NCBI RefSeq assembly: GCF_043641665.1 | Contig: NC_092203.1 | Location: 496,001-560,000 of the forward strand | Length of the DNA stretch: 64,000 nucleotides | From: Enoplosus armatus | Lineage: Eukaryota; Chordata; Actinopteri; Centrarchiformes; Enoplosidae | Direction of reading: 5' to 3' | In this document: piece after piece, positions 34,201 to 46,416 of the stretch | Layout: each line of letters starts with the position of its first letter | Position numbering within the stretch: position 1 is the first letter of the stretch | Position numbers and translations under genes: made by a program | The notes under the pieces: generated by a model | What the model saw: only the letters and a program-made list of their open reading frames with translations | What the model was told of the DNA's origin: nothing | The model's database searches: none

Positions 34201-35723
34201 CTGAAGGTCCTGAAAGAGGTCATGGGAGCAAAAGGTCTGACTGATGTGCGGAGAGGGGAAAATCCAGAGTGTTTCCCACAGGTTGAGAATCTACTTGAGG
34301 AGGCGGGTCAGGTTCAGTAAGCAACTAGTCTAACTCAGTGAGACCTCACGTTAGTCTACTCGGTCTGTTGTGGCATCTTCTCTTGTTATGGGATGGGATC
34401 GTGATCTTGATTCTTTCCGGGTCAATCAGTCAAGGAAGAGGCAGGCAGGTGAACGGCTTGCTAATAACAGTATTAAAGGAACGGTTGGATTTTTAAAAAA
34501 AAGGGGGGGCAGTTAAAATGATACAGAGAGCGTGTCTTTTTCCATCATGCAATGCCAGGCTGTCTACTAGGTCGAAATTGTGGTGTAAAGGGTGAAGGGA
34601 TAGCTGGTGTTTTTACTCCAGTTAAGTGGATGATGAGTCAGATACAGAAGCAATTACAGAAAATAACTGGAGGAATTGCCATGTGTGGAGGATGTAATTA
34701 TGTGGTGGGACGATGTCAAAATGAGATTGCAGAAGGTTTGTATTAATTACAGTAAGCAGAGGAACTGGGACAAGACTGAGCGAGAGAGGGTGATGAGGAA
34801 TACGATAAATATGGAATGTTTTTCGGAAAAACATAAATATCTGAGGTTAAAAAAAAGAACAAGGCTTACTGGTAGGTACAGGAAGACCGGCAGGTTGCCA
34901 GGTAACAGGAGAACGGGGCCCATAAGTGAGCTCTATACGTTTTGACAAAAGTGTTGGTAAATAGATTGAAAAAAGTCATAGGAACAATTGTTAATGAGTC
35001 GCAGGGGTGTGGTGTTCCAGGAAGGGACATATCTGATTCAGTTTTGTCTATTAAAAATGTGGCTGAGCTTATGACGCAGCAAAAAGCGTGTGATAGGGAG
35101 GAACACAATGTTTTTGTTTACACACTGGAGACCTCTTAAACAGTTTAGTTGCACCGATGTATCAATATGCAGTGATTCTGTGCCCTTGCAAGCATTAAGA
35201 CAGGTGCGGCCAGGAGTCATCAGGATCTTCTTTGTGAAATCTTGTTTATTAAACCCCAAGAATGGCCAGACACGTGGGTCGCAGCGCATTCAGGTATCCT
35301 GGGAAACGAGAGAGCAGACAACAATGGCAGCAGAGTAGGCGCGTTAAGGAGTGGTTGAGCAAAATGGAAAGAGCAAGTAATAACAGGCAGGTTGAGAATT
35401 ATCATCCATCCAGCAGGTTTTTGTGATCTGAGGCTGAGGCAGTGGAGCATTATCCCGTATATCATCATGCAGGAAATCCACACATGAAAGACTCTAAGAA
35501 ATGGTGACACAGTTACCGGAAAAAATAAGGCCGGTAGGCAACGTAGAATGTGGAGGTGAATGTGTTCAAGGGAGGGCATCGTTATTTAGTTTAAAGACGG
35601 CTTTTAAAAAAATGAATGGGCAATGAGGGAGAAGAGAACCTGAAGGTGGCAGTAAATGCAACGTCGTGGATGCCAACAACTGCCGCAAAAACCTCGACGA
35701 AAAAGAAGAAGAAGAAGCGCCAC
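34201..35723 (+). mobile_element. I/Tx1-like LINE remnant with (GAA)n tail
   Basis: Scattered frames on + give LINE-type pieces: WWDDVKMRLQKVCINYSK (34700-34755), VLVNRLKKVIGTIVNESQG then GVPGRDISDSVLSIKNV (34948-35060, an RT motif), and HSGILGNERADNNGS at about 35288-35332, an RNase H-like 'HSG..GNE.AD' motif as in I-clade elements. The 3' end reads '...gatgccaacaactgccgc' followed by gaaaaagaagaagaagaagc at about 35697-35717. Heavily mutated with many stops. Clade choice (I/Nimb versus Tx1) is not certain. Confidence 0.65.
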
Positions 35724-35956
35724 ATCCCATTGGTTTAGTACGATTGCGTCACAGCGCACTTGTTTGAATGCCGGAAGGAGGCGTACCATGGAGTAAATGT
35801 ATAGTAAATAGTGACACTAACGCTGGTTAAAGTATTTATCGGACAACTCGGCAGCTGATAACGGCAACACCGACAATTGGTAACCCACCTCGTGATTAAT
35901 GTCGCACTCTGTAACCGTAACAAATGCACCGCTAATATTACGCGGTAACGTGACGT

Positions 35957-36262
35957 TACGGAAGCTAACCGGCACTGCAGCCTGTCGAACTCCATTCAAA
36001 TTGTGGCAGTTTAATGTTGATCCATTAAAAGTCTTGCTTGGTTGCCTAACTTGTACGCCGAATTTGCCAGAATAACCTCACGATTCCGTATTGGTATCAT
36101 TTCCATACGTTAATTTAGCTAACGGCACTAAAGCCCGTCGAACTCCATTCAAATTGTGGCAGTTCAATGTTGATTTAACCCATCAAAAGTCTTGCTTGGT
36201 TGGCTAACTTGTACACCGAATTTGCCAGAATAACCTCAAGATTCCGTATTGGTATCATTTCC
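35957..36262. repeat. cep70: ~155-bp tandem duplication upstream of cep70
   Basis: The unit beginning 'gtcgaactccattcaaattg' occurs at about 35984 and 36138. Both are followed by the same ~130 bp (gtcttgcttggttg, aatttgccagaataacctca, gattccgtattggtatcattt). Divergence is a few percent plus small indels. It lies 170-470 bp upstream of the cep70 start codon, so it may belong to its promoter or 5' region. Confidence 0.8.
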
Positions 36263-36431
36263 CGTACTTTGCTGTTGTGTGTTGCTAACGACATTCCAGC
36301 AGCTTTAAATTGCCAGATTATTAAATTGAGTTCAGCGTCGTCTTTAGTCGTTGCCAGGAACAAAACGTAACGCTGATGGGATCTAACTAACGCCGCGGAT
36401 ATTGTTTTATTTCCTGCAGTGGGGTGAAACG

Positions 36432-38277
36432 ATGGAACAGGTAAGTAAACATATGACATTATCATCATTATGGCTTGTGTTTGGGGGGGGGGGGGGGGGG
36501 GGCAGTAGTGGCAGTTCCTCGCAGCTCTGCGAGGAGCTGCAGAAACCTGATCACTACTAGTCGGTTTGACGGGAGGCACCTCATGCAGAAGGGGCGCTCA
36601 AAGTCCTGCAATGATTACAGTGATGCTCTTGCGCTAATTTTGTGCTGAGTGGGCGACGTTTGAGAATGGACACGGACAGCAGGACAGCTCATTTGCAATC
36701 AAGACATAAGACTTATGTTTATCTGTGGACTTGCAGGCAGTTCCAGGTAGAGCTCCTCGATCCTTCAACAGGTTGACATTGCTCTGTGATGTTTGTTTGT
36801 TTGTTTGTTTTTCTTCTGATGGCCTATGTCTGTGTTGCAGCAGGAGCAGGTAGAATGGGATGATGTGAATAAACTGCTGCAGCATCATGGTTTTAAGCCA
36901 GTGCATTTTGCTGATCCCTTGGAGAATAAGAGCCTTTCGGGTAAGAAGTCTGTGGTTCCAATTTCGTGGCGAGTAAGTTCTAGTTACATTGATAATGTGT
37001 TTGAAGGAAGTAAGTCTTGTTCTTGGATTTAAGTTGTCTGTAATAGCTACATTGTGCAGAATGTTAAAGGTACAATCAACTGCAGTAGCATTTGTGCCTC
37101 GGCAAAGTTTAGTTTTGTCACTGTGAAATTCCAATTTGCATTTGGCTTTGAGCGCTTCGACTTGAATCCTCCACGTGTCCTTAGATTTGGTTCTGCTGGA
37201 CAAGAGGTCGGCCGGTGAGATCAGGGCGACTCTGAGGACGATGCTCGCAGACTCGGAGAGAAGACAGGCCCTCATCCAGGAGCTCATCAAGTCTAACAAC
37301 CAACTCAAGTGAGTCACACAGAGAAATGTAGATTTTTTAAATTTTTTTTATTATTATCCTCGCAAGAAAAGCGTTATACAAAGTACCAACCGCCTCCTGG
37401 ACCATCTGTTTCATTGGCACTGCCACCTCATTTATATTATTATTATTATTATTACTATTCTCACAAATAGTGAAAATACAAGAAAACTGCGTCAAAAACA
37501 ATTAACCATTTATGAATGAATACATTCAGGGAAACCACGGGACACCGCGACAAAGCGGAGGAGAAACCAAACCGCGCTCTGTTCAGAGTTTTGGATTATT
37601 CAGATATTTTGTTGTATTCTTTTCTTATGACCACAAATAGCATAATGACCGAACATGGACCACTTGACATCATTTTGTAGATATTTTCAGCGAGACTACA
37701 GTGAAAGTTTAGTAGCAGGATAAGATTAATCTAGTTCAACTTCTTTGTGGACTCATCGCCATTTTGGCTATCCAAAGGGCAGAGTAAGGGGTTGGAAATG
37801 TAGAAAGTAGCAGTATGTAGCAGACTCCATCATGTCCTCCTGCTGGAATGTATAAAGAAAATTGAGATTGAAGTGGAGGCTGAGGGTCTCTCCCAGTGTA
37901 CACATGCCTGCGGCGTGTATTACTGTGGGTGTACCTCTTTAATAATGTACATGCAGCGTGTGTCGACCACCTGTCCTCCCGTCATCTAATCTCATCCGCA
38001 TCAGATGAGCACCATAGAGACACACCCCCAAAGTCCTGTATCGGTAGCTCAGTGCAGGTGTGAAGGGGGAACCAGCTGACTGTTAATACTGCTCGTGTTT
38101 CACCACAACTTCTCCGGGCCAAGCGATCATTGAGTCAAAAGAAATGCTGTAGTTATGAGCCTATTGTGTTACATCAGCATTAGGAAATCACATGTTGTAT
38201 GCTTTTATCAGGCTCAAACATATCTATATTTTAAAACTGCCTAAATATTTACGTTTTCCTTATGTTCAAATGAACCT

Positions 38278-38323
<46 letters not shown>

Positions 38324-41300
38324 TTCAGAGAGGAGGTTCATGAGCACATGAGTCGAGCGGCTCAGCAGTCTCAGAGGGCCACGGAGCTGGAGGCGCTGCT
38401 GGACGCAGTGAAGGCCAGAGTCCAGGACCTGGAGGACCGCTGCCTTGGCAAGGCCGCCTGGCAGCACAGCCACACACGGCAGCAATTGCAGCAGGAAAAA
38501 CAAGAAGCACAGGTGTGTCCGCAGACGCGTGCATGCATACGTTTACAGAAAGGATTAATTATCTTGGCTCATTTATAAATGTGAATAAATGATTAATAAT
38601 TATCTGTTCAAAGATCATAGCTTTTTTTTTTTTTGCCATTAAAATAGGCTAATATATATAATAGTGAGTATTGTCCATCACCAGCTTCAGTCAGAGCATA
38701 TCGTCTTCTTTTGTTTCATCTCTCTAGAAACGGTGTCAGGTTCTGGAGCAGAAGCTGTCGAAACAGAGGGAGGAAGCAGCGCTGCTTGAGAGGAAACTTC
38801 ATTTCACCATCAAAGAAGAAGAGCGGCGATTGGTTCGACAGAGTCAGACCTTCCAGCACATCTGCAGCAAAGTCAGCCAGCAGGACTGCCCAGCAGAGCA
38901 GCAGTAAGACCGTGATTGTAGTGAACCATGAATAATAATCTCCTCTTCTGGCTGTAAAATATGAGCACAGTGCGGTTTTAAAGGAAGATGTGGATTCTTA
39001 TGTTGGTCATTAGGCCGTGGCGGCATGGAGTACGTGAGGCATAGTCATTTGAAAGCTGGACACTTGAAATTAAAAAGTCCCCGTTAACCCTTTTATAGAT
39101 CACATCCCCGGTCATATTGTGCACCTATCTAACAATATATGCCAAAAAAATTTTATTTGTAAATCAAAATCCAATCATGTTTTGTGTGCCTACACGAGCT
39201 TGAACCAACCGTTTTCAACCAATGATATCGTGACATCCGCCCGTCAATCCAAACTTCAACTTTGGTGCGGCACGGAGCCCAGATTCATTAGTTGGCTAGC
39301 TACTCCCGACGTTGCGTCCCGCCTGCCTGTCCCGTTCCACCTGGAAACACGTCGTATGAGTGTTTCAAGAAGTCGTACCTCAAGGTCCACTTACTAGCCC
39401 TTTCCACGGCTTTCGACTGCATCCTGCGGGTCGTCCTGAGACAGAAAGTGCTCTCTGTGATGAGCCGACTGCTACATTTCTCCTGGTTCTTCTGTCCACA
39501 GGGTGCTGGATGTGATCGACTTCTACGAGACTAAAATGACTCAGCTGACGGACGAGCTCAGGTAACACACGCAATCCCAAAGCGTGTCCGAATGTGTTGA
39601 AGGGTAACACTTCAAGAAAGTAGCGCCATGAATTAGATGTTCATTTTCACCCCAGATCTGTCAAAGGACAACCGGAAGGATCTCAGTTGGCTCCTCGGAC
39701 AAGAACCAAGAAGGCGTCCAGCAGTGTCACCCCAGCTTTCAAAACCATTCTCAAGGTAACCTGACAGACGTTTATTCATTGTCCCGATTCCTTTCCCCTA
39801 AAGCAGCAGGTAACACTCTTGCTTTCCTTCCCAGGCGTACCAAGATCAGCAAAAGGGAAGCAGCACTCAAATAGAAGAGCTAAAGAGGGAGGTTGAGCGC
39901 CTGAAGCAAGAGTTGGAGACGAGGTGCGCCTTCAACCGGCTCGGGGGAAAAAATGCATGCGTCCGCCACATTCAGTTATTCATGCCGGTTGTGTTCCTCT
40001 GTGCAGGCCGACGCTCAAAGAAGTGAAGATCTACAAACACAAACTCCGCCGCTTGGAGGCGCTAAACAGACAGAATAACACAAGGTAGGAACACTGTGAA
40101 TGGGAATACCATGGTCGGTACATTTGAACCACCCACTGGGGTGGTGTTCATGACTTTTGTGAGTGGGAATGTTCTCATAGCTCTTGAGTGTGTTCACCGT
40201 TTTTACAAGAGCCACTGAAAGTTCAGAGCCACTGTCCCTAAAGCGACATAATGCAAGAATTGGTATTTGATGCGACCCTACAGTTTTCGGACAGCTTTTG
40301 TTGTTTAGACGCAGTTGGCAAACTGCTTTTAAGTGCATTACTGGCATCCTTCTGGGGGCGTCACACAGATGGGCCACGTAGTGTCACTCCCTCGCGGTAA
40401 TGGCCCCCCCAACCGCCGTATTTGGTCTGTATTGCAGCCCAAGGGACTGAAGGACCAAACTCTGGTGCTTTGGTGTCCAGGTAGCGGTCTAATTAGAAGC
40501 ACGCCGCTCATGCACAGTACCAACCACCTTTGCAGATTGCCTAAAGAAGACCACAGAACTGAGATCAGTGAGAACATCAGTGACCAGGCCAAGGAAGCCA
40601 GTCTATGTGCCCACTATCACCATGTAAGCATGTTGCTTTCTCAGCTGAATATTTCTCATCTGCTTTCCACCGGGGTTCAGTCATTTCCGGTACTTGCTCA
40701 ACTTAACGTAACTGTTAAGGAGTTTTCTTCTAATTTCTTCTCCTGAACTCCAGCTGTTGAGTGGGATCAGTGCTGTTGTGGCCAACCCCCGCGCACCGTT
40801 ACGACTGCACAGACAGAGACCCTCCTCTGTCGGTTCGGAGCCGGCTGAGTTTCAGTCCGTCCTCCCCTCGCTGGAGGCCTGGGCCCAGCAGCTCCACCTA
40901 CTGAAGGTAAAGTCTTCAGTGTCCCAGCCCACCAGGGTAGTTGATGGGGAAATACTAGTCGTAGCAAGTAGCCAGGAAGTAGTTGACACAGCTTAGAGAG
41001 ATACTTGCTTTACTTTTACCACCTGACTAGAATCCTTGTTTGTTGGTAGGATCTGCAACAGGGTTTAGATAAACTGAGTGCTAGGCTGATGCCCTGGCAG
41101 CCGTCTGATGGTGGCCGTAATGCTGCGGACGCAGTGACGGTGGAGGACATGATGTTGCTGGTGGACACCATGCTGGAAAACGCCTCGACTGAGGATGAAA
41201 AGGTAGGACACTGCATTACTTTTCTACTACTTGCTCAAGGTAGTGTTTCAATGTATTTTTTTTAATGGCGCAAAATACAATTCATGGTGCATTGATATGT

Positions 41301-42693
41301 CAAATCATCCCAGACCCAGGACGGGGTAGACTCCAATTGAAGCCTACTTTACGTAAAAGCGCATTTCCTGTGGTGGTCTTCGTCCTGCTAGGTGCTCAGG
41401 AGTCCCACCCGCTACACTCTGGGCTCCATGGTATCTCACTTCCAGAAGCTGTTTGACGTGACCTCCCTCAGCGGAGTGTACCCACGTATGAACGAGGTCT
41501 ACACCAGGCTGGGAGAGACGACCAACACCATGAGGAACCTCCGAGATGTTCTGGAGCTAGGTAACCTTCAGCTGGAATCGAAGCCCCCGTGTGGATTTTG
41601 TACAATAGTTAACAAGCAGGACGGAAACGACTCTGATGGACCAAAAACACGTACAGCCTGTTTTGTGGTTTTGTGTCAGACAGCGGGGTTCCTGCTGCTC
41701 AGGTGGTGAACAAGGTGGCCCGACTGGTTTCCTCCACTGAACACGCTGCTGGATTCCGAGATCTGCTGGCAGATGCCGACATTGACAGGTTCACACATAC
41801 CGAAGTCACACACACTGTGCGCATTTATCCGACACCAGCAGTTGAGGGCCAGATGTACTGCAGGGCTACAGGTCACTCTTTTCTCTTTGTTTTCCAGTAT
41901 CGTCGTCAAAGTGAAGCAGCATGAGGAGTTCTTCCCTGCTTTCCATGCCCTCATCATGGAAATGCTACAGACTCTAGGTAAATAGACTCTATGTTACTTG
42001 ACCTATTAGCATTTCGGTACAAGATTTTTTTTTTTTTTATCAGGAAGGATCTCTTGAATTTGTTTTAGATATCAAGATGTGCAGTTGAGATGTTACATTG
42101 ACAGTAAGCTCTGGTTGACAAACTGTAGTGGAGTGGAATGGTTTCTAAAAGACCTGAAACGTGTGTATCATATCTGTGATATATAGAAAACCAGTGGATA
42201 ATACAGCATCAGCCATGCCCATTTATCGGTCAGGCGTTTTTACCAAGCTGGAAGAACTGGAAGAGAAAATGGCCAAAAGCGCATCGTCTCCACTGGTGGT
42301 GTCCTGTTGTGAGCCGTGCACCAGAGCAACTTCACCAGAAGGGGGAATGTTTTTTTGGTTTTTTTTGTAATTGGTGCTGGCTGCAAATGACTTCTGTCTT
42401 CTGTTTGACAGCAGTTGTGCTGAAATTGAAAAGTCAAACCTCGCATTTAAAAGCAGTATTTAAGAGTACCCATCCCGTTTTGCCAAGTGTGACCTAATCC
42501 CTCTTAGTGTGTCCTTGCTGGGCCAGGGGTCACCTCACGGCCAAGCAGGGGCCCTGGTTTCGAGTGTTTCACTCATCACGCGGCTGAGAGTGCTGAATCA
42601 GTACTTTTGTGTGTGTGTGTGTGTGTTTCAGGAGTGAGTCACCTGGACGACATCCTCCCGGCACTGGAGTCTTTAAAACAAACGGCACAATGA
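36432..42693 (+). CDS. cep70: Centrosomal protein of 70 kDa (CEP70), 16 coding exons
   Basis: Exons: 36432-36440, 36841-36940, 37185-37308, 38329-38512, 38728-38903, 39502-39561, 39656-39755, 39835-39923, 40007-40084, 40536-40623, 40754-40906, 41050-41202, 41392-41560, 41680-41788, 41898-41977, 42632-42693. All junctions are GT-AG and stay in frame, giving 577 aa (human about 597). CEP70 is a centrosomal, gamma-tubulin/microtubule-associated coiled-coil protein of mitotic spindle and cilium assembly. Recognised by [18 protein letters not shown] near the N-terminus, a long Q/E/K/R coiled coil (residues about 45-300), [13 protein letters not shown], and the best conserved stretch [20 protein letters not shown] (about residue 455), then [12 protein letters not shown] and the short C-terminus [16 protein letters not shown]. 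Exon 1 encodes only MEQ; an upstream non-coding exon is possible. Read from splice signals, without transcript support. Confidence 0.93.
36481..36502. repeat. Poly-G run in cep70 intron 1
   Basis: Nearly 22 consecutive G (after one T) lie 40 bp downstream of the first splice donor. It can form G-quadruplex on this strand and is a likely sequencing-length artefact site. Confidence 0.85.
38282..38322 (+). repeat. (TG)n at the 3' splice site of cep70 intron 3
   Basis: About 20 TG units run to within 6 bases of the acceptor (…gtgtcttcag|AGAGG), standing where the pyrimidine tract normally is. A second (TG)n (42609-42626) precedes the last exon's acceptor (tttcag|GAGTG). Confidence 0.9.
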
Positions 42694-42763
42694 CTCTATG
42701 GATCGAACTCGAGTGCTATGTTTTGTGGAGTTTGATTTTTTTTTTGTTTGTTTGTTTGTTTTT

Positions 42764-42769
42764 AATAAA
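42764..42769 (+). terminator. cep70: cep70 polyadenylation signal AATAAA
   Basis: AATAAA lies 70 bp after the cep70 stop, following a T-rich stretch; the expected cleavage is at about 42785, close to the 'tagaacctgagtgtt' sequence. Confidence 0.75.
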
Positions 42770-42793
42770 AACGTTGGATGATAGAACCTGAGT

Positions 42794-44670
42794 GTTAAGT
42801 AAATGATTCACTGAGAATATCAACATTAATACCGGAGAGCAATGAAATTAAAGCTTTTTATTGGGAATTTAAAAAAAAAACATATCGGACACCAGTCCTT
42901 CATCTTTTTCAAAAAGCCTTTATATCTCAACGGAAATAGAACCAGCCAAATCCAACCTTATATCAGCTAGTAGGAATGCTGACCTGAGATCACTTAAAAA
43001 AAAAAGTAAAAAAAAAACCTTTTTAATTTGGAGAATATTTTCCCCAAAAGTCTAGACATATTTTGGTATCTTTTGATACCAGCAGATGGCAGTGTGCTGC
43101 AGGTTGCGTGTCTTTTTGCGTGTCAATTATTCAAACCAAAAGGAGTTCATTAAGTGCACATTAAATAATTACTAATTGCAATGGTGATTTGTTGGAGAAA
43201 AAATGAATATCACATGCTTATGGTGTTTGATGCCAGATACAAATCTCATGTATTAAACCTGTGACAATATACACTATATAAAACACTTGTAATGAAATCC
43301 ACTTCATTCATCCACTGATGAATATTTTATTTCACATTCACTGACGCGTGACGTCGCCCGCAGCAACGGGGTCGGGCGCCGGCCCCTCACCTGATCCCCG
43401 GCAGCTTTGTGTCCCTGTGAGCCGTCAACAGTGCGACGGTACCAGGGCCCTCAAACTGAATTTGATTCTGATTCTGATTCTGATTCTGAAGTAACTAAAT
43501 GGAATTCAGCCATCATCTGATTACTCACGCCTGCGCTTTTGACCACTGTTGCATGTCAAACCGTCTGCTGCCTATTGGACTAATTTTAGGCAAAAAACAT
43601 TAAAAGGCGGCACAGGGATTTTAGTGTTTGTATTGTGTTAAATCAAATCAGGACAGCCATTTTTTCACTGTGAGAGCCCAAGGACACTTTGACAGGAGGG
43701 GCCTGGATTTGACCCGCCACCCCTCTTGTGTCAAATCGTCAACATTCTGATCTGGATGATAAACCAGATAAGATATCCGCATATGAAGAACAGTTTGGAC
43801 TTTAAAATAGCTTACCATAACACTGCTGACTTCTGAGGTAACTTATCGAACTCGGGATGCCTGTATTACCTACAATACTTAACATGGCCCAACGCATCGG
43901 GCATCCATCCGCTGAAAATGGCAGGGAACATTAATCTACCTCTTTTGTAGTTTGGAGCAACTGGCTGACTCAGGCCGGTGCTATGCCAGACTTGTTCAGT
44001 CCTGCTGTTCAAGCACAGCAACCGGCCCAGTTGTTGGTTTTCCCACAACAAACTGTGCACACATGACTCATTAGAAACAAATCAGTAATCTGAGACAATA
44101 CATTTTCCTTAGTTATTCACATTTACACGCCTCATTCTGCATTGTCTTCCTCAATGCTGTGGCAGGTGGTGTCAGGGCAAAGCTGGTAATGCCATTGCCA
44201 CCGAGTACCACTTTGGATGGGACAACAACAACAACAACAAAAAAAAGTTAGTGATGCATTATTACCTTCTCATTTTTCCCAAACATAATCATGTTGAAAA
44301 GTGTACATCGTTTAAAAAAAAGAAAAGAAATATTCATTAACAGTGTACAACAACAATTACGTTTGTTAAACACTCACACCCACACACACGGATGAAATGG
44401 TACGGTCCGCAAGTGTCAGTTTCCTGCACTCGGTTGCTAGGAGGCGGAGAACGCCTGAACGCTAGAAGTAAAACGCAAGGAGAAGCTCTGCCCCACACGT
44501 TTAGCATCGTTACCGGTTCTATTTTACTCATTTCTAAACCGAGGGATAATTCGGTGGATATTTCGGTACGGGACGGTACGACAGGGGAAGCATGTCTACA
44601 TGTCGCTTTGCTCCTTTTAACCGTTGCCCCGCCAACTGTATTTAAGTTGTTGTGTTTCTAATTGTTTACA
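42794..44670. other. Intergenic region between cep70 and sowahc-like gene
   Basis: No coding frame with family features. It contains A-runs (42870-42880, 42996-43016) and a LINE A tail-like piece, (TGATTC)n at 43463-43488. The last 250 bases before 44671 are GC-richer and are probably the promoter/5' UTR of the next gene. A short in-frame TTG lies at 44662 before the ATG. Confidence 0.5.
43370..43488 (+). mobile_element. Short retroelement 3' tail with (TGATTC)n
   Basis: GC-rich 'gtcgggcgccggcccctcac' to 'ctcaaactgaatttgattctgattctgattctg'. The hexamer tail matches the 3' ends of LINE A copies at 8070 and 24967, but the body does not. It is probably a truncated insertion or a SINE sharing the LINE tail. 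Confidence 0.45.
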
Positions 44671-44983
44671 ATGGCCACCGAGTGCACTCAAGAGGCAATT
44701 CTGGACTTTCTGAGGGAGAGAGGGGGCAGAGTGAAAAACACGGACTTAATTGGGCAGTTTAAGGCCGTATTCCCGGAGGAGCCAGGGGAGAAGGCGGCCG
44801 TCCGTCAGAAGTTTAAAAACTACGTCGACAACATTGCTTTCGTTAAAACCGAGAGTGGCGTAAAGCATGTCTGCCTGAAGAAAAAGTTCCGCGGCTCGGA
44901 GAAGGGGCGGCGCGGCTCGACAGAGACGGAAGCCGCGCGCCGTTACCCCGCAGGCTCAGAGCGAGCAGACGGCGGCCGGGTTA

Positions 44984-45014
<31 letters not shown>

Positions 45015-46416
45015 AGGGGAGGATCCGGCCCGGCAACTACCTGGCTCGGGTTACGGAAATGACAGCCAGGTGAGAGTTCCGCATAACTTCCCCCCCGCAA
45101 CCATTTTGCCGGACAAAACAGACGACGAAAGTAAACCTCATGAGTTTGTTTGTGTAGTCGAGGAAGTGGGCAGCAGCTCGGGCAAGATGGGAAACAGAGA
45201 GAGCTTTCGACGAGAGAGCAGGGAGTCCAAGAAGGAGCAGGGTGGTGGAAAAGTGCCTGACATACCAGAAATTGCAGTGATTGAAGCTTCGCCTCTCCCT
45301 GCGGGGGGATCTGTGTTCATCCTGCCCGGGCCTGCACAAACCGGCGCTGCAGGACAGGTAGGAGGACTCAGTCCCAGAGATGGACAGGTTGAGACTAAGT
45401 CTCTGCTGAAGGAAGCAGAGCATATTAACGCGGTGGCCGGGCGCAGAAACTCAAATGGATCCCAGCACAGAGCCGGACAGTCGGAGTCGGATGAAGGGGA
45501 GGACGAGGGGCAGTTGGACGCGAGTAGTTTGTCTGGGAGTGAAGGTAACGGCACCCCGAAAGGCAGCCGCAAACACTTCATCGAGGTCATGATGAACAGT
45601 TCCCCCCAGGTGAGGCGCAGCATGGTGTTGCGCAGCTCAGTGTACCTGTCCTCCCGGAGTGACAGTGACTCAGCTTCCTTGGTCTCCTGCAACCTGGACG
45701 ACGACAGCACCTCAGTGACTCTGGACCCGCTGGAACATGAGTGGATGATGTGCGCTTCGGATGGGGAGTGGGGCAGCTTGTACCGCCTCCTCGCCACAGA
45801 GCCCAGCCTTGTCCTGAGGAAGGATTTCGTCACCGGCTTCACCTGCCTGCACTGGGCAGCCAAGCACGGCAAGCCCGAGCTGATAGCCCTGATTATCAAC
45901 TTTGCCAAGCAGCACAATATTCCCATCAGTGTTGATGTCCGGTCCAACACCGGCTACACGCCGCTGCACATAGCTGCCATGCACAACCACATGGAGGTGG
46001 TGAAGCTCCTGGTTGGTGCCTACAATGCAGATGTGGAGATCAGAGACTACAGTGGGAGGAAGGCCTGCCAGTACCTCACTGACAACGTGAGTGTGGACAT
46101 ACGGGACATCATAGGAGCATACGAGCGCTCTGACTCGGAGAACGCAGACCGCAGGGACGGAGGCCGCTGGAGGTTCTCCAAGGTTCTCCAGACTAACCTG
46201 AAGCCCCTCAGGCTCCTCAGCCCCAACGACTGTGACTCTGTGGATGGGGAGGTTCGACTCAGAGAGAAACCCCTCAGGAGGAAGTCTTCACTCAGCCGGA
46301 TGAAGCCCAAACTGCAGAAGCTCCGCTGGAGGACGTCGTTCCGTGACAAAGACGAGCTGGAGGGGTCTCTGAAAGGGTCTTTTAAGTCCAGGCCCAAGAC
46401 ACATTTCTTTGGGTGA
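44671..46416 (+). CDS. sowahc: Sosondowah ankyrin-repeat protein (SOWAHC-like), single exon
   Basis: Intronless, 581 aa from ATG 44671 (context acaATGg; an in-frame TTG at 44662 is not used). The N-terminal SOWAH domain (residues about 1-75: AILDFLRERGGRVKNTDLI ... KFKNYVDNIAFVK) is followed by a long polar, low-complexity middle (Gly/Asp runs at about 108-120, Ser/Glu-rich to 350). Then come EHEWMMCASDGEWGSLYRLL, two clear ankyrin repeats (TGFTCLHWAAKHGKPELIAL at about 387; TGYTPLHIAAMHNHMEVVKL at about 427) and a partial third (VEIRDYSGRKACQYL). The basic tail (LKPLRLLSP..., KPKLQKLRWRTSFRD) ends KTHFFG. Vertebrate SOWAHB and SOWAHC genes are intronless; length (human SOWAHC about 525, SOWAHB about 793) favours SOWAHC. 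The family is not functionally well characterised. Family membership is firm, paralogue choice tentative. Confidence 0.85.

Noticed and set aside
36634..37317. 227-residue minus-strand frame across cep70 exons 2-3
   Set aside because: Runs through introns and opposite strand of verified cep70 exons; no domain.
44662..44670. Start of the sowahc-like protein at TTG 44662
   Set aside because: The ATG at 44671 has a better context and gives the family-typical N-terminus.
45138..45950. 270-residue open frame on the minus strand of the sowahc-like gene
   Set aside because: Antisense shadow of a GC-rich real coding exon; Ser/Pro/Cys-rich with no domain.
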